From contig NZ_OY734020.1 of assembly GCF_963455295.1 (NCBI RefSeq), positions 1,860,001 through 1,924,000 of the forward strand: 64,000 nt of DNA. Reading direction: 5' to 3'. How positions within the stretch are numbered: position 1 is the first letter of the stretch; the number at the start of each line of letters is the position of its first letter. The translations under genes and the position numbers were made by a program. The stretch comes from Candidatus Thiodiazotropha sp. CDECU1 (lineage in GTDB: Bacteria > Pseudomonadota > Gammaproteobacteria > Chromatiales > Chromatiaceae). A model generated the notes under the pieces. It was not told the origin of the DNA. It saw only the letters and a list, made by a program, of their open reading frames with translations, and searched no databases. Shown here piece after piece: positions 45,315 to 54,667 of this stretch.

Positions 45315-45919
45315 TGGCAACAGAAAAGCGATCTCGTCGGCAGTTGATACTGGAAGCGCTTGCAAGCGAACTGGAACAGAACCCGGGCAGTCGCATCACC
45401 ACGGCATCCCTGGGTAGAGCGGTAGGTGTCTCTGAGGCTGCGTTGTATCGTCATTTTGCCAGCAAGGCCAAGATGTTTGAGGGCTTGATCGACTTTGCGG
45501 AAGAGAGTGTCTTTGCCCGAGTGAATCAGATCCTAAAGGAACAATCCCAAGCCGAACCCCGTTGTGCCCAGTTGCTCTATCTATTGTTAGCCTTTTCAGA
45601 GAGAAATCCCGGTATTACACGGGTGTTGCTGGGTGACGCCCTGGTGGGTGAGACGGAACGGCTAATGGTACGTGTCGGACAGTTTTTTGACCGGGTTGAG
45701 ACCCAGCTCAAACAGATTCTCAGAGAGGCGGAGATGCGCCGGGATATCGTATTGACTGCTGACAGTACGGTATCGGCAAACATGATGATCAGTTTCGTGG
45801 AGGGATTGATGCATCAATATCTTCGCAGTCGGTTTAAGATATCACCGCTGCAGCGGTGGGACGATCAATGGCAACTGTTGTCGAGCGCACTCTTCAGCGT
45901 GCCTGACTCGCCGATGTGA
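45314..45919 (+). CDS. slmA: Nucleoid occlusion factor SlmA
   Basis: 201-aa TetR-type protein. The HTH is ITTASLGRAVGVSEAALYRHFASKAKMFEGLIDFAEESVFARV, the SlmA signature. It binds sites on the chromosome and blocks FtsZ ring assembly over unsegregated DNA. Directly follows argB, as in other gammaproteobacteria. Confidence 0.93.
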
Positions 45920-45938
45920 CCCTATCTCCACTGCCTTC

Positions 45939-46940
45939 TCAAGGCAGGGATTGGGATAGTTTTCCTTCCTTCGCAAGCTCATTGCGAAATCCATGTTTGA
46001 TGCTTTTGATCAATTCAACGTTATTACACAGACGTTTTTGCAGTGAAATGATCTTGCACTGAAGATCCATAAATATTACCAAGGTACCTTTCTTGCGATC
46101 GTTGATGCGAGAAACCGAAATACTGATATCGTCATCTTCTACTGGTTCACCAGTAATGACGATATTTTCGCCTTCAATTTTTATTGGGGTGGTGGAGTGT
46201 GCTTTTAGATAGGCCTTGGCCCTTTTCCAGGGCCCTTCGCAAGTATCCCCGCTTTGACAGTGGTAGACATTCTGTAAGGCTGTGCTGAACGACGCTCTGG
46301 CCTCCTGAATCGGATCATTGGATTGTTCGAGTTTTTTCAGCTCTCGGAATCGCTTCAGATCGCGGGCAAAGGATTGACGTATACGGTTTTTGTCATGCTC
46401 CCGATCGATAATGGAGCGATAGGCATCTTCCAGGGCCTGGCGCTTTGTTTCGATATCCTGAAGCATCTTTTTCGAGACTTTACGGCCACTCAACTCCCTT
46501 TTTGCCGCATCTTGCTGCATCTCCTCAAGGGTCAATTTAAGGCGCTTTATGTTTGCCTGGGTGACACGTATGGAAGTGTCCACCGATTGCAGCTGACCGT
46601 CACGGGTCATCTGAATATCATCCTCGCTGCGGAAGGAGCGTAACAGGACACGATCCTGCGCCAGCTGTTTTTCAACCAGGCGCTGCTGTTCCTGGCGCAA
46701 CCTCTCCTGCTCCGCTTCCTGTCGCAGTTCCTCTTCTGTCTTGGCTGCATCCACCTCGTTGACAATAATTCCCTGTTCGTCCAGTTGGGAACGGGCGCGG
46801 TGGGCATCGGAGGGGGGGAGAGTCTGGGTATAGTGGGTTTGACCTTTATCATCAACCCATTTGTAAAGCTTCCCAGCCTGGCTGGAGAGTGGCAGGAAAA
46901 GTGTGATAACGGCTATCAGTGTTACGATTCTCAGACGCAT
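45939..46940 (-). CDS. DUF4124-type exported protein with long coiled coil
   Basis: 333 aa. Signal peptide 1-22 (cleavage after SSQA), then the DUF4124 signature KLYKWVDDKGQTHYTQTLPPSDA (residues 23-46). Residues about 65-225 are Gln/Glu/Arg/Lys-rich and predicted coiled coil. The C-terminal part (220-330) contains a CQSGDTCEGPWKRAKAYL segment and beta-rich sequence. Function unknown; probably periplasmic or envelope-bound. Confidence 0.8.
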   Translation of the reverse strand: MRLRIVTLIAVITLFLPLSSQAGKLYKWVDDKGQTHYTQTLPPSDAHRARSQLDEQGIIVNEVDAAKTEEELRQEAEQERLRQEQQRLVEKQLAQDRVLLRSFRSEDDIQMTRDGQLQSVDTSIRVTQANIKRLKLTLEEMQQDAAKRELSGRKVSKKMLQDIETKRQALEDAYRSIIDREHDKNRIRQSFARDLKRFRELKKLEQSNDPIQEARASFSTALQNVYHCQSGDTCEGPWKRAKAYLKAHSTTPIKIEGENIVITGEPVEDDDISISVSRINDRKKGTLVIFMDLQCKIISLQKRLCNNVELIKSIKHGFRNELAKEGKLSQSLP

Positions 46941-47023
46941 ACCGGCAGAATTCTCTGTTTATAAGTCAAATGGTACCAGAGATAGATTATACTTCGTGGC
47001 TTACCTCATAAGATAGCTGCTTT

Positions 47024-47770
47024 GTGGAACAGTTCACCCTTTTTGTGATTTCTCTTCTGGCTAACCTCTTTTCAGCCTTCTCTGGAGGGGGGGCGGGACT
47101 GGTTCAGTTGCCGGCACTGATCTTTCTGGGACTGCCCTTTGGGGTGGCACTCGCAACCCATAAAGTGGCCTCTGTGGCCCTCGGTATAGGGGCTACGGTG
47201 CGCCATCTGCGCGAGGGAGGATTGGAACGCCAGTTTGTGATCTATATGCTGCTCGCGGGACTACCCGGCGTGGTGATAGGCGCCAGCCTGATACTCCAGG
47301 TGGCGGACAGACATGCAGAAGTCGCCTTGGGGGTGTTGACACTGGGTCTGGGTATCTACTCCTTCCTGAGCCCGAAACTCGGTATCGAGTATCAAGCGAT
47401 CCATAGGGACAAAAGCGGGTTTCTGATCGGGGGGGGCGGGCTTTTCCTGATTGGTGTCCTGAATGGTTCCCTCACCTCGGGTACAGGCCTCTTCGTCACC
47501 CTTTGGCTGGTCCGATGGTTCGGTCTCGACTACCGGCGGGCAGTGGCCCACACCCTGGTACTGGTGGGTGTGTTTTGGAACGGAAGCGGCGCCATCACGC
47601 TGGGTATTCTGGGGGATATCTATTGGGCCTGGATACCGGTGCTGCTGATCGGTTCGCTGCTCGGCGGTTACCTGGGGGCGCATCTCTCCATCGCCAAGGG
47701 CAATCGCTGGATCAAACGGGGATTCGAGGTGGTTACCCTGTTGATTGGCACCAAATTGGTTGTAGGATGA
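47024..47770 (+). CDS. TauE/SafE family sulfite/organosulfonate exporter
   Basis: 248 aa, GTG start, with about eight membrane helices in two repeats. The TauE/SafE hallmarks are the N-terminal FSGGGAGLVQLPALIFLGLPFGVALATHKVAS and the second-repeat LNGSLTSGTGLFVTLWLVRWFGLDYRRAVAHTLVL. Probably moves sulfite, sulfonates or similar anions; not decided by sequence. Confidence 0.88.
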   Translation: MEQFTLFVISLLANLFSAFSGGGAGLVQLPALIFLGLPFGVALATHKVASVALGIGATVRHLREGGLERQFVIYMLLAGLPGVVIGASLILQVADRHAEVALGVLTLGLGIYSFLSPKLGIEYQAIHRDKSGFLIGGGGLFLIGVLNGSLTSGTGLFVTLWLVRWFGLDYRRAVAHTLVLVGVFWNGSGAITLGILGDIYWAWIPVLLIGSLLGGYLGAHLSIAKGNRWIKRGFEVVTLLIGTKLVVG

Positions 47771-47837
47771 TATTTGGGTATTTATCTTGTCCTAGGCGCC
47801 TACCAACTTTAATCAATAGCCGATCGCGCCGCTGAAG

Positions 47838-48482
47838 CTAAACCACACCATATTGGTCTCTATAGGATTGGATACGCTTGAGGGATTCTCCGCTATCGTC
47901 ACTCTCTTGCAGGTATTCGATCAGCTGTTCCAGACGTACGATGGCGCTGACAGGCATGCCGTAGTCGCTCTCCACTTCCTGAATTGCCGAGCGCTCTCCC
48001 TGGCCCCGCTCCTGGCGGTCGAGGGCGATGACAACACCAGCGGGTATGGCCTGGAGTGATTGAATGATATCCACCGATTCCCGCACCGAGGTGCCGGCGG
48101 ATATGACATCGTCGATAATCAAGACGCGTCCTTCCAGGGCATGGCCGACGATGACGCCCCCCTCACCATGATCCTTTGCCTCTTTACGGTTGAAGGCATA
48201 GGGGATGTCGATACCATGCTGGTCGTAGAGTGCGGCGGCAGTCACGGCGGCCAAGGGGATACCCTTGTAAGCCGGGCCGTAGAGTACATCGAAATCAATG
48301 CCTGAATCGACGATTGCCTGGGCATAGTAGCGCCCGAGGCGGGCCAGGCTGGCGCCACTGTTGAACAGTCCGGCATTGAAGAAATAGGGGCTGACCCGTC
48401 CCGATTTCAGGGTGAACTCACCGAATCTCAATACACCCACATCGAGGGCAAAGTCTAAAAATTCCCGTTGATAATCCTGCAT
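47838..48482 (-). CDS. pyrE: Orotate phosphoribosyltransferase
   Basis: 214 aa: [49 protein letters not shown] (flexible loop) and the PRPP-binding [17 protein letters not shown]. Pyrimidine synthesis. Confidence 0.96.
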   Translation of the reverse strand: MQDYQREFLDFALDVGVLRFGEFTLKSGRVSPYFFNAGLFNSGASLARLGRYYAQAIVDSGIDFDVLYGPAYKGIPLAAVTAAALYDQHGIDIPYAFNRKEAKDHGEGGVIVGHALEGRVLIIDDVISAGTSVRESVDIIQSLQAIPAGVVIALDRQERGQGERSAIQEVESDYGMPVSAIVRLEQLIEYLQESDDSGESLKRIQSYRDQYGVV

Positions 48483-48564
48483 GAATTGATACCAGTAGAA
48501 AGCGATCGTGCATTGTACTTTTTTTTGTTGGATTTGACTAAGAAGTAACAGTGAAACCGCAAAA

Positions 48565-48683
48565 GGACGCGAATCACCGCCAATGGTGATACTGAGGCAA
48601 TTGGCAGTTCAAGCCGTTGGCAATGATATGATTCTGAGAATCGCTTTTTTATCATTTGCGCTTTTTTGTGGTGATTCGCGTCC
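48565..48683. repeat. Dispersed inverted-repeat element upstream of pyrE
   Basis: Perfect 14-bp arms GGACGCGAATCACC (48565-48578) and GGTGATTCGCGTCC (48670-48683), flanked by GCAAA/TTTGC. The 90 bp inside are non-coding. The GACGCGAATCACC motif is of the widespread repeat type found near gammaproteobacterial genes. It occupies most of the 300-bp gap between pyrE and the AmpG-like gene. Confidence 0.65.
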
Positions 48684-48782
48684 ATTTGCAGCCTGAATTG
48701 CTTTGTTCCGCAATAATTACCTGATTTAGCCCAGACCTTTTTTTGTAAGGGGCAGGGGACTTGGGTCCTATTGCCCCTTATA

Positions 48783-50219
48783 ATGGCGATTTTTACTTCC
48801 GAGGTGCGGGTGAATTCAACCAACAGGTCAACCAATTGGTTCAACACGCTTGCAGTCTATTGGCAGCCTGGGACACGCAGCATGCTTTTCCTCGGCTTTT
48901 CCGCGGGACTGCCCCTGCTGCTTGTCTTCGGTACCCTCTCGTACTGGCTGAGAGAGGCGGCCATCGATCGATCCACGATCGGATTTCTCAGTTGGGTGGC
49001 ACTTGCGTACGGTTTCAAATGGGCTTGGGCGCCACTGGTCGATCGTCTGAAAATCCCCTGGCTTACTGCCAGTTTGGGACGTCGTCGAGCCTGGATGCTG
49101 TTGGCCCAAATCTCGGTCATTTTCGGGCTCTGCGGGCTGGCCTTCTCCGATCCCCTTCAGGGATTGCATCGCTTTGCCTGGCTGGCGCTGTTGGTGGCCT
49201 TTTCATCGGCCACCCAGGATATCGCTATCGACGCCTATCGAATTGAAAGAGCGGCAGTCAGATTGCAAGGGGTCATGGCTGCCAACTACATGATTGGATA
49301 CCGTATCGCGATGATTGTCAGTGGTGGTGGTGCACTGGCGATTGCACAATGGGCGAGTCCGAATGAAACCGGCTACTACCTCAATGCCTGGATGTTCGCC
49401 TATCTTGCCATGGCCACCTTGATGTTGGTTGGTGTGATCACTGTTTTACTGATAAAGGAGCCAGATGTTCACCCAAACCCGGACACCCTGGAACAGGAAG
49501 ATGTGGTGGACCGGATCATTGAACAGCAAGATTGGCTGCCGGGAGTAGTGCGTAGCTTCAGCGAGTGGTTCTACGGGGCAGTAATAAGCCCGTTCGCCGA
49601 TTTTATCCGTCGCTATGGCTGGCATGCGATCCTGATATTGGCCCTGATCGCCACTTACCGTATCTCGGATGTGGTGTTGGGGGTGATATCCAACGTCTTT
49701 TATGTGGATCTGGGTTTCACCAAGCGTGAGGTTGCCATTGTCGCCAATGTACTTGGGGTGATCATGACCCTGTTGGGAGCTGTTCTGGGAGGGATGATGG
49801 TAACCCGTGTGGGAGTCATGCGTATCCTGTTATTGGGGGGTATTTTAGCGGCATCCACCAATCTGCTGTTCGCCTGGTTGGCCGGTATCGGGCATAATCT
49901 GGCTATGCTGACACTGGTGATCTCCGCGGACAACCTCAGCGCAGGACTCGCCACTTCGGCGTTTATTGCCTATCTTTCAAGCCTTACCAATGTCTCCTAT
50001 TCGGCGACTCAATATGCACTTTTCAGTTCGGTAATGCTCCTGCTGCCTAAGTTTGTCGGTGGTTTTTCCGGTGTCATGGTGGATGGCTTGGGTTATGTGA
50101 ATTTCTTTCTTATCACTGCCTCCATGGGCATTCCCGTGTTGATCCTGATTCTTATGGCCATGCGTTATCTGCCACCTAGCCGCACGCCAAACCAAGAAGC
50201 TGCGACTGAGGGTGCATGA
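48783..50219 (+). CDS. ampG: AmpG-like MFS permease
   Basis: 478 aa from ATG 48783, about 12 membrane helices. Signatures: MLFLGFSAGLPLLLVFGTLSYWLREAAIDRSTIGFLSWVALAYGFKWAWAPLVDR (AmpG N-terminal half) and SATQDIAIDAYRIE. AmpG imports anhydromuropeptides for cell-wall recycling. The next gene starts in the ATGA overlap. Confidence 0.88.
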   Translation: MAIFTSEVRVNSTNRSTNWFNTLAVYWQPGTRSMLFLGFSAGLPLLLVFGTLSYWLREAAIDRSTIGFLSWVALAYGFKWAWAPLVDRLKIPWLTASLGRRRAWMLLAQISVIFGLCGLAFSDPLQGLHRFAWLALLVAFSSATQDIAIDAYRIERAAVRLQGVMAANYMIGYRIAMIVSGGGALAIAQWASPNETGYYLNAWMFAYLAMATLMLVGVITVLLIKEPDVHPNPDTLEQEDVVDRIIEQQDWLPGVVRSFSEWFYGAVISPFADFIRRYGWHAILILALIATYRISDVVLGVISNVFYVDLGFTKREVAIVANVLGVIMTLLGAVLGGMMVTRVGVMRILLLGGILAASTNLLFAWLAGIGHNLAMLTLVISADNLSAGLATSAFIAYLSSLTNVSYSATQYALFSSVMLLLPKFVGGFSGVMVDGLGYVNFFLITASMGIPVLILILMAMRYLPPSRTPNQEAATEGA

Positions 50220-50900
50220 ATGATAGAACAAAGCAGTTATCTGGCCGCTTTTGTCGTGGGATTGCTCGGCGGTGGCCACTGTGTCGGGATGTGTGGAGGC
50301 ATTGTCGGCGCGCTGACCTTTGGTCTTCCCAGCTCGGTGCAAAGTCGCCTGATCAACACCTTTCCCTATCAGTTAGGCTATAACCTGGGACGTGTCACCA
50401 GTTACGTGGTCGCCGGCGCGATCATGGGTGGCCTGGGTGTTTTGTTGACCCATGCAGTGCCAATCTATGTCGCTCAGCAAGGGTTGTTGGTGATTGCCGG
50501 TGTTTTTATGATTCTGCTCGGCCTCTACCTGGGCGGATGGTGGACCGGATTAGCCAAAATCGAGCGCATGGGCAATCTGCTCTGGAGCAAGATTGAACCC
50601 TTTGCCCGCAAGTTACTGCCGGTAAAGACACCCGCCCAGGCCTGGGCTCTGGGATTGGTTTGGGGTTGGATTCCGTGCGGATTGGTTTACAGCATGCTGG
50701 TGTGGACGGTGTCCGCGGGGAGTGTGGCAAAGGGGGCAGGGCTGATGCTCGCCTTCGGTCTCGGTACCTTACCCAATCTGTTCGCGATGGGTATATTGGC
50801 TGGCAGTCTTGCACGCTGGCTGAAGGATATACGCGTCAGGCGAGCCGCAGGATTGGTTGTCATTCTGTTTGGAATAGTGACCCTGGCGAGGGCCATGTAA
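50220..50900 (+). CDS. TauE/SafE-like membrane protein of the COG2836 subgroup
   Basis: 226 aa, six membrane helices. The N-terminal GGGHCVGMCGGIVGALTFG with two Cys is the mark of the COG2836 group often found beside cbb3 oxidase or metal-transfer genes; it may handle a metal or sulfur anion. It shares a start/stop overlap with the AmpG-like gene. Confidence 0.85.
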   Translation: MIEQSSYLAAFVVGLLGGGHCVGMCGGIVGALTFGLPSSVQSRLINTFPYQLGYNLGRVTSYVVAGAIMGGLGVLLTHAVPIYVAQQGLLVIAGVFMILLGLYLGGWWTGLAKIERMGNLLWSKIEPFARKLLPVKTPAQAWALGLVWGWIPCGLVYSMLVWTVSAGSVAKGAGLMLAFGLGTLPNLFAMGILAGSLARWLKDIRVRRAAGLVVILFGIVTLARAM

Positions 50901-50917
50901 CAGCTCTAACCAGTTTC

Positions 50918-50951
50918 CTGCTATGGGCTGAGTTTACCCAGCCCATAGCAG
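50918..50951. terminator. Two-way terminator hairpin
   Basis: A perfect 13-bp stem (CTGCTATGGGCTG / CAGCCCATAGCAG) with an 8-nt loop, in the 85-bp gap between two convergent genes. No long T-run follows on the plus strand; AAAAAAA at 50978-50990 gives a T-run on the minus strand only further downstream. Confidence 0.6.
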
Positions 50952-50985
50952 TAGAATGTGGTGTACGAAGCGAATCAAAAAAAAA

Positions 50986-51429
50986 TTAGTCGATAAAAAA
51001 TTCCTGGGATAACTTGGCTGTGTAGTAACGGGTTTCACCCTTAGGTTGAACCTGAAGCTCGAAGTTGAGTTTCTCCTGATCGGCGATACGAAACTCTCCA
51101 ATGTAGTAGATGGCATCGCCTTCGATGATTTTTCGCATCGGAATACTGATCAGCTGACCGCGTATATTGTTGGCCTTGGCCAATATAACAGCTTCGGCGG
51201 ATTTACCGATTGTTCCCGCTACAGACTTGATCACGCTTACGTTCAGCATGCCCCGGTATTTGCTGCGTTGAATACCGTACTGCCTGGCTACCGAGGGCTC
51301 CAGTGAGGCACTGGGGATGGCATTGTGGTGAATGGTGAAGCCGGGTATCGCAGTGCTGTTTTCCGCCCAACCTGTGGTGCTCAGCAAGAATAGAGATATG
51401 AAGATAAAAAAGTGTTTGGTAAAAGTCAT
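50986..51429 (-). CDS. DUF4426 exported protein
   Basis: 147 aa from ATG 51429, with AGGAGGGG 8 nt upstream. Signal peptide 1-22 (FTKHFFIFISLFLLSTTGWAENS). The mature part, FTIHHNAIPSASLEPSVARQYGIQRSKYRGMLNVSV...YTAKLSQEFFID, matches DUF4426, a family of unknown function whose gene usually sits in the proC-yggT-yggU neighbourhood. Here a dynamin-like gene lies between it and yggU. Confidence 0.85.
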   Translation of the reverse strand: MTFTKHFFIFISLFLLSTTGWAENSTAIPGFTIHHNAIPSASLEPSVARQYGIQRSKYRGMLNVSVIKSVAGTIGKSAEAVILAKANNIRGQLISIPMRKIIEGDAIYYIGEFRIADQEKLNFELQVQPKGETRYYTAKLSQEFFID

Positions 51430-51721
51430 GAACAAACCCCTCCTGATTAATTTAGTCGCCGATCTGCATGACCGGTCTTTGTTGTAGCTTCAGTGTAGTC
51501 GATCCGTGAGATTGGGTGAAGTGGTTGAAGACGGCTGAGCAGCAAGCGGTGATCCACAGCTTAAAGATATCAGTGGATATGATAAGGGAAAATCATCGCT
51601 CTTGAAGGTGCAGGGGAACTGCTGGCCAGAGGTTATTTGGTGGTTATAAAAAACCAATAAAAACAGTTATATAACCATTAATCATAAGAAAATACCTTAC
51701 GATTGATGGCCGCGGCTGACC

Positions 51722-53698
51722 TCAGGAGACGCCCTGCTTCACCAGCTTGGGTTTCTGACGCTGACTCTGATGAAGTGGACGGTTGTTACTGATCCGGTTG
51801 GACATGTTCCGCAGTGAGGTCAACTGGCGCGCCAGTTCCGTATACTGCTCCTGCAATTCAAGGATGCGGTATTGCAAGGTGTTGCGTGATTGACCAATCT
51901 TCTGCAGGTTGTTAAGCCGCTTCTCCATCATCTCCTTGTGATCCTTGATCTGTATCACCAGGGGCTCAAGGGCGCTAACGATCCACTGATTGATCTCCAC
52001 GTCAGCACGCTGGAAGATATCCCGCGCACGTTTCACAAGTGCAGAGAAGAAGCGCTTTACCACAAAATTCTGTTCCATCATCGCGGTAACCGGACTATTG
52101 CGAAAGATCTCCGCCTCCTGATGCAACAGCTCGAGTTCTACCCGGTACTTAACAATGGAGAACATCTTCGGCTGCACAACGGCAAAGCCATGCTCATTTT
52201 GAAACTTACGATAGATGGAACGGATCAGCTTACGCGTCTGCTCGCTCTGATTGACGACTTGAAGCATGGTGCGGCGTGTCTCCTCAAACAGATTTTTCAT
52301 TGAGGATTTCATTCCGCTCGTGGTCCAGCTGTTGGTCATCTCCTTTCTGCATTTGGTGATGGTTTCATCCAGCAGACTCAGGCTGAGGATCTCTGACAAA
52401 AGATCCGCTTGCTGTTTAAGCTGTTTGCGGCTCTGTTGGAATGTCTCCACATCGCGAAGGTATTGGGCCTGTTCGCTGCGGGTTTTCTCCATCAGATTGT
52501 TGATGACATCGTCGCTTTTATCGCTTAACTCCTCCAGTTCCTCGAGCTGGTACTTGGTCTCATTGAGCTTGCCGGAGAGCATACTGCGGCTATTGTCCAG
52601 CATCTGACCAACATCGGAACTGATGGTGTCGAGAACAATCTGTTGTTTGATATTCAGAACGTCCTGTCCCAGATAGTTTTCAAGATCCAGCAGACCGCTC
52701 TTGTCCAGCAGATCAGGCTCGTTCTTGATCTTGGCCAGCAAACCCTTCTGTGCTGAGATGGGGAAGACAGCCTTCGGCTCCACACCCAACATTTCAGCCG
52801 TATCACTTAGCTGACCACGGATGGCCTCATGTATATCCTCATGCTCGCGCAGGTCGTCCCACAAGGTATCAATCTTGTTCAGAACCACCATCAAACCGCG
52901 TTGGCGGCCACTTTGGAAGCCCTTGACATGGTGTTGCCAGATCTCCATATCACTCCGGGTCACGCCCGTATCGGCACCGAGTACAAACAGTACCGCCTGT
53001 GCAGCCGGCAGCATATTCAAGGTGAGCTCGGGTTCTGTACCCAGGGCATTCAAACCGGGGGTATCGAGAATGGTCAGTCCCTTTTTCAGCATATCGTGGG
53101 GAAAGCTGATCATGGCATGGCGCCACTTGGGTATCTCTATGGTCTCAGGCGGCTCGGACTGATGGGGGTGCATCTCCTGACTGTAGAGTCCAAGATGCTT
53201 AGCATCCTCCAGGGTGACCGTTTTGGTCTGGACGACCTCATTCAGGGCGGCCTGCATCTGCTCAACCGATTCGGTTTCCAGGGGGTAGTGGACCCACTGC
53301 TTGGTATCGTGCCGCAATTGACTCAGGGTGGTGTCCTGCAGGCGCGTTTCAATCGGCAACAGGCGTACATAGGCTTCATTCCGCACATCATCGTAGAAGA
53401 TCTCTGTGGGGCACATGGTCGTACGGCCGGCATCGGAGGGAAGCAGGCGCCTGCCGTAGTCGGCAAAGAAGATGGCGTTGATCAGTTCGGTCTTGCCCCG
53501 GGAGAACTCGGCGACAAAGGCGATTGTCAGTTTGTCACCCCTCAGGGCGGCCAAGGTTTCGTCAATCCGGTGCTCAACGTCCGCTGAGGACATTCCATTC
53601 TCTTCGAGCCAGGGGCCATACTCCTCAATGGTGTTGATGACATCCGTTTTCCATTGCTCGTAAGCCTTTAACTGTTCTTGAAATCTTACTTTTTCCAT
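51722..53698 (-). CDS. Bacterial dynamin-like GTPase
   Basis: 658 aa. GTPase motifs: P-loop AEFSRGKTELINA (63-75; the usual first Gly is Ala63), DTPGLNALG (212-220) and LNKIDTLWD (G4). The C-terminal two-thirds is predicted helical with coiled coils (about 360-440 and 600-640), the stalk pattern of dynamins. Such proteins remodel membranes; some bacterial dynamins protect against phage or antibiotics. No membrane-anchoring helix is evident, and no second dynamin gene is adjacent. The preceding 290 bp upstream of the DUF4426 gene are AT-rich. Confidence 0.82.
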   Translation of the reverse strand: MEKVRFQEQLKAYEQWKTDVINTIEEYGPWLEENGMSSADVEHRIDETLAALRGDKLTIAFVAEFSRGKTELINAIFFADYGRRLLPSDAGRTTMCPTEIFYDDVRNEAYVRLLPIETRLQDTTLSQLRHDTKQWVHYPLETESVEQMQAALNEVVQTKTVTLEDAKHLGLYSQEMHPHQSEPPETIEIPKWRHAMISFPHDMLKKGLTILDTPGLNALGTEPELTLNMLPAAQAVLFVLGADTGVTRSDMEIWQHHVKGFQSGRQRGLMVVLNKIDTLWDDLREHEDIHEAIRGQLSDTAEMLGVEPKAVFPISAQKGLLAKIKNEPDLLDKSGLLDLENYLGQDVLNIKQQIVLDTISSDVGQMLDNSRSMLSGKLNETKYQLEELEELSDKSDDVINNLMEKTRSEQAQYLRDVETFQQSRKQLKQQADLLSEILSLSLLDETITKCRKEMTNSWTTSGMKSSMKNLFEETRRTMLQVVNQSEQTRKLIRSIYRKFQNEHGFAVVQPKMFSIVKYRVELELLHQEAEIFRNSPVTAMMEQNFVVKRFFSALVKRARDIFQRADVEINQWIVSALEPLVIQIKDHKEMMEKRLNNLQKIGQSRNTLQYRILELQEQYTELARQLTSLRNMSNRISNNRPLHQSQRQKPKLVKQGVS

Positions 53699-53806
53699 GC
53701 CTGTGCCCCAAAAAAATTTTAAAGCCGGAACAAACCCTTATTCTATATTCTCAGCTAAAAGCGCAATAATACGCGAGGTGTGCCAATGAAGCCATATCCG
53801 GATGCC

Positions 53807-54091
53807 CTAATCTTCAAAATCTATCGGCAGAATTTGAGGGGACTTTAACCGTATAGACTTAGAGCGGGCGTTCTTTCCGGTGATCAATTCGATCCGCGAG
53901 GCGGGTATAGCAAAGGCCTTGGCAAGAAATTTCACTAAATGACGGTTTGCCTTGCCATCCACGGGGGGTGCCGTGATGGCGATTTTGTACTCATTTTCAC
54001 CAAAAGGGCCGATGAAGGCATCCCGCGACGCCTTGGGTTGTACACGCAGATGGAGGATCAGATCTTTCTGCTCCCAACGAAACCAGCTCAC
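53807..54091 (-). CDS. yggU: UPF0235 (DUF167) protein YggU
   Basis: 94 aa: LILHLRVQPKASRDAFIG, AITAPPVDGKANRHLVKFLAKAF and ITGKNARSKSIRL, the DUF167 pattern. Function unsettled. ATGA overlap with yggT. Confidence 0.9.
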   Translation of the reverse strand: MSWFRWEQKDLILHLRVQPKASRDAFIGPFGENEYKIAITAPPVDGKANRHLVKFLAKAFAIPASRIELITGKNARSKSIRLKSPQILPIDFED

Positions 54092-54666
54092 AGAAAAGGA
54101 CTGCTGGTGACATGTCGAAGCGGAGGCAACAGCAACATCTTCAGAAGTATCAGGCCGATCATGACCAGCATCGGCGAGAGATCAATACCTCCCATAGGAG
54201 GGAGGATTTTTTGTGCAGGTCGCATCACAGGGCCGGTCAAACTGTATAACAAGGCCGTCGCAGGGTTGTAGCTGCCGGGATTCACCCAGCTGAGGATAAC
54301 CTGAATCAAAATCCCAAACAGATAGATATTGATGACCAACTCCACCAACTCCGGTATGGCCCAAACAAAAGGGGCTAGCAGGTTAATGGTGGTGCCTGTG
54401 AGGCTGACGATGATAAAGAGCTCGATGGTTTTGAGGAGCCAGGCAAGCACGATGGAGGAAAGGTCGATGCCGCCAAAACCTGGAATCAAGCGACGAAAAA
54501 CCTTCAATGGGGGGTTCGTCGCCTTCACCAAAAACTGGGAAATCGGGTTATAGAAATCCGCCCTCACCAGTTGCAACAGGAAACGCAACAGCACCGCGAG
54601 GATATACAGCCCGAACAGGATTTGTACCAGAAAGACGACGGGATCGGTAAGGTAACTGCTGCCCAT
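54088..54666 (-). CDS. yggT: YggT family membrane protein
   Basis: 192 aa from ATG 54666. Two copies of the YggT unit (about residues 1-90 and 95-185), each with two membrane helices and a FYNPISQFLVKATNPPLKVFRRLIPG-type segment. Linked to osmotic or division functions in other bacteria. One base separates it from the proC stop. Confidence 0.9.
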   Translation of the reverse strand: MGSSYLTDPVVFLVQILFGLYILAVLLRFLLQLVRADFYNPISQFLVKATNPPLKVFRRLIPGFGGIDLSSIVLAWLLKTIELFIIVSLTGTTINLLAPFVWAIPELVELVINIYLFGILIQVILSWVNPGSYNPATALLYSLTGPVMRPAQKILPPMGGIDLSPMLVMIGLILLKMLLLPPLRHVTSSPFL

Positions 54667-54667
54667 G

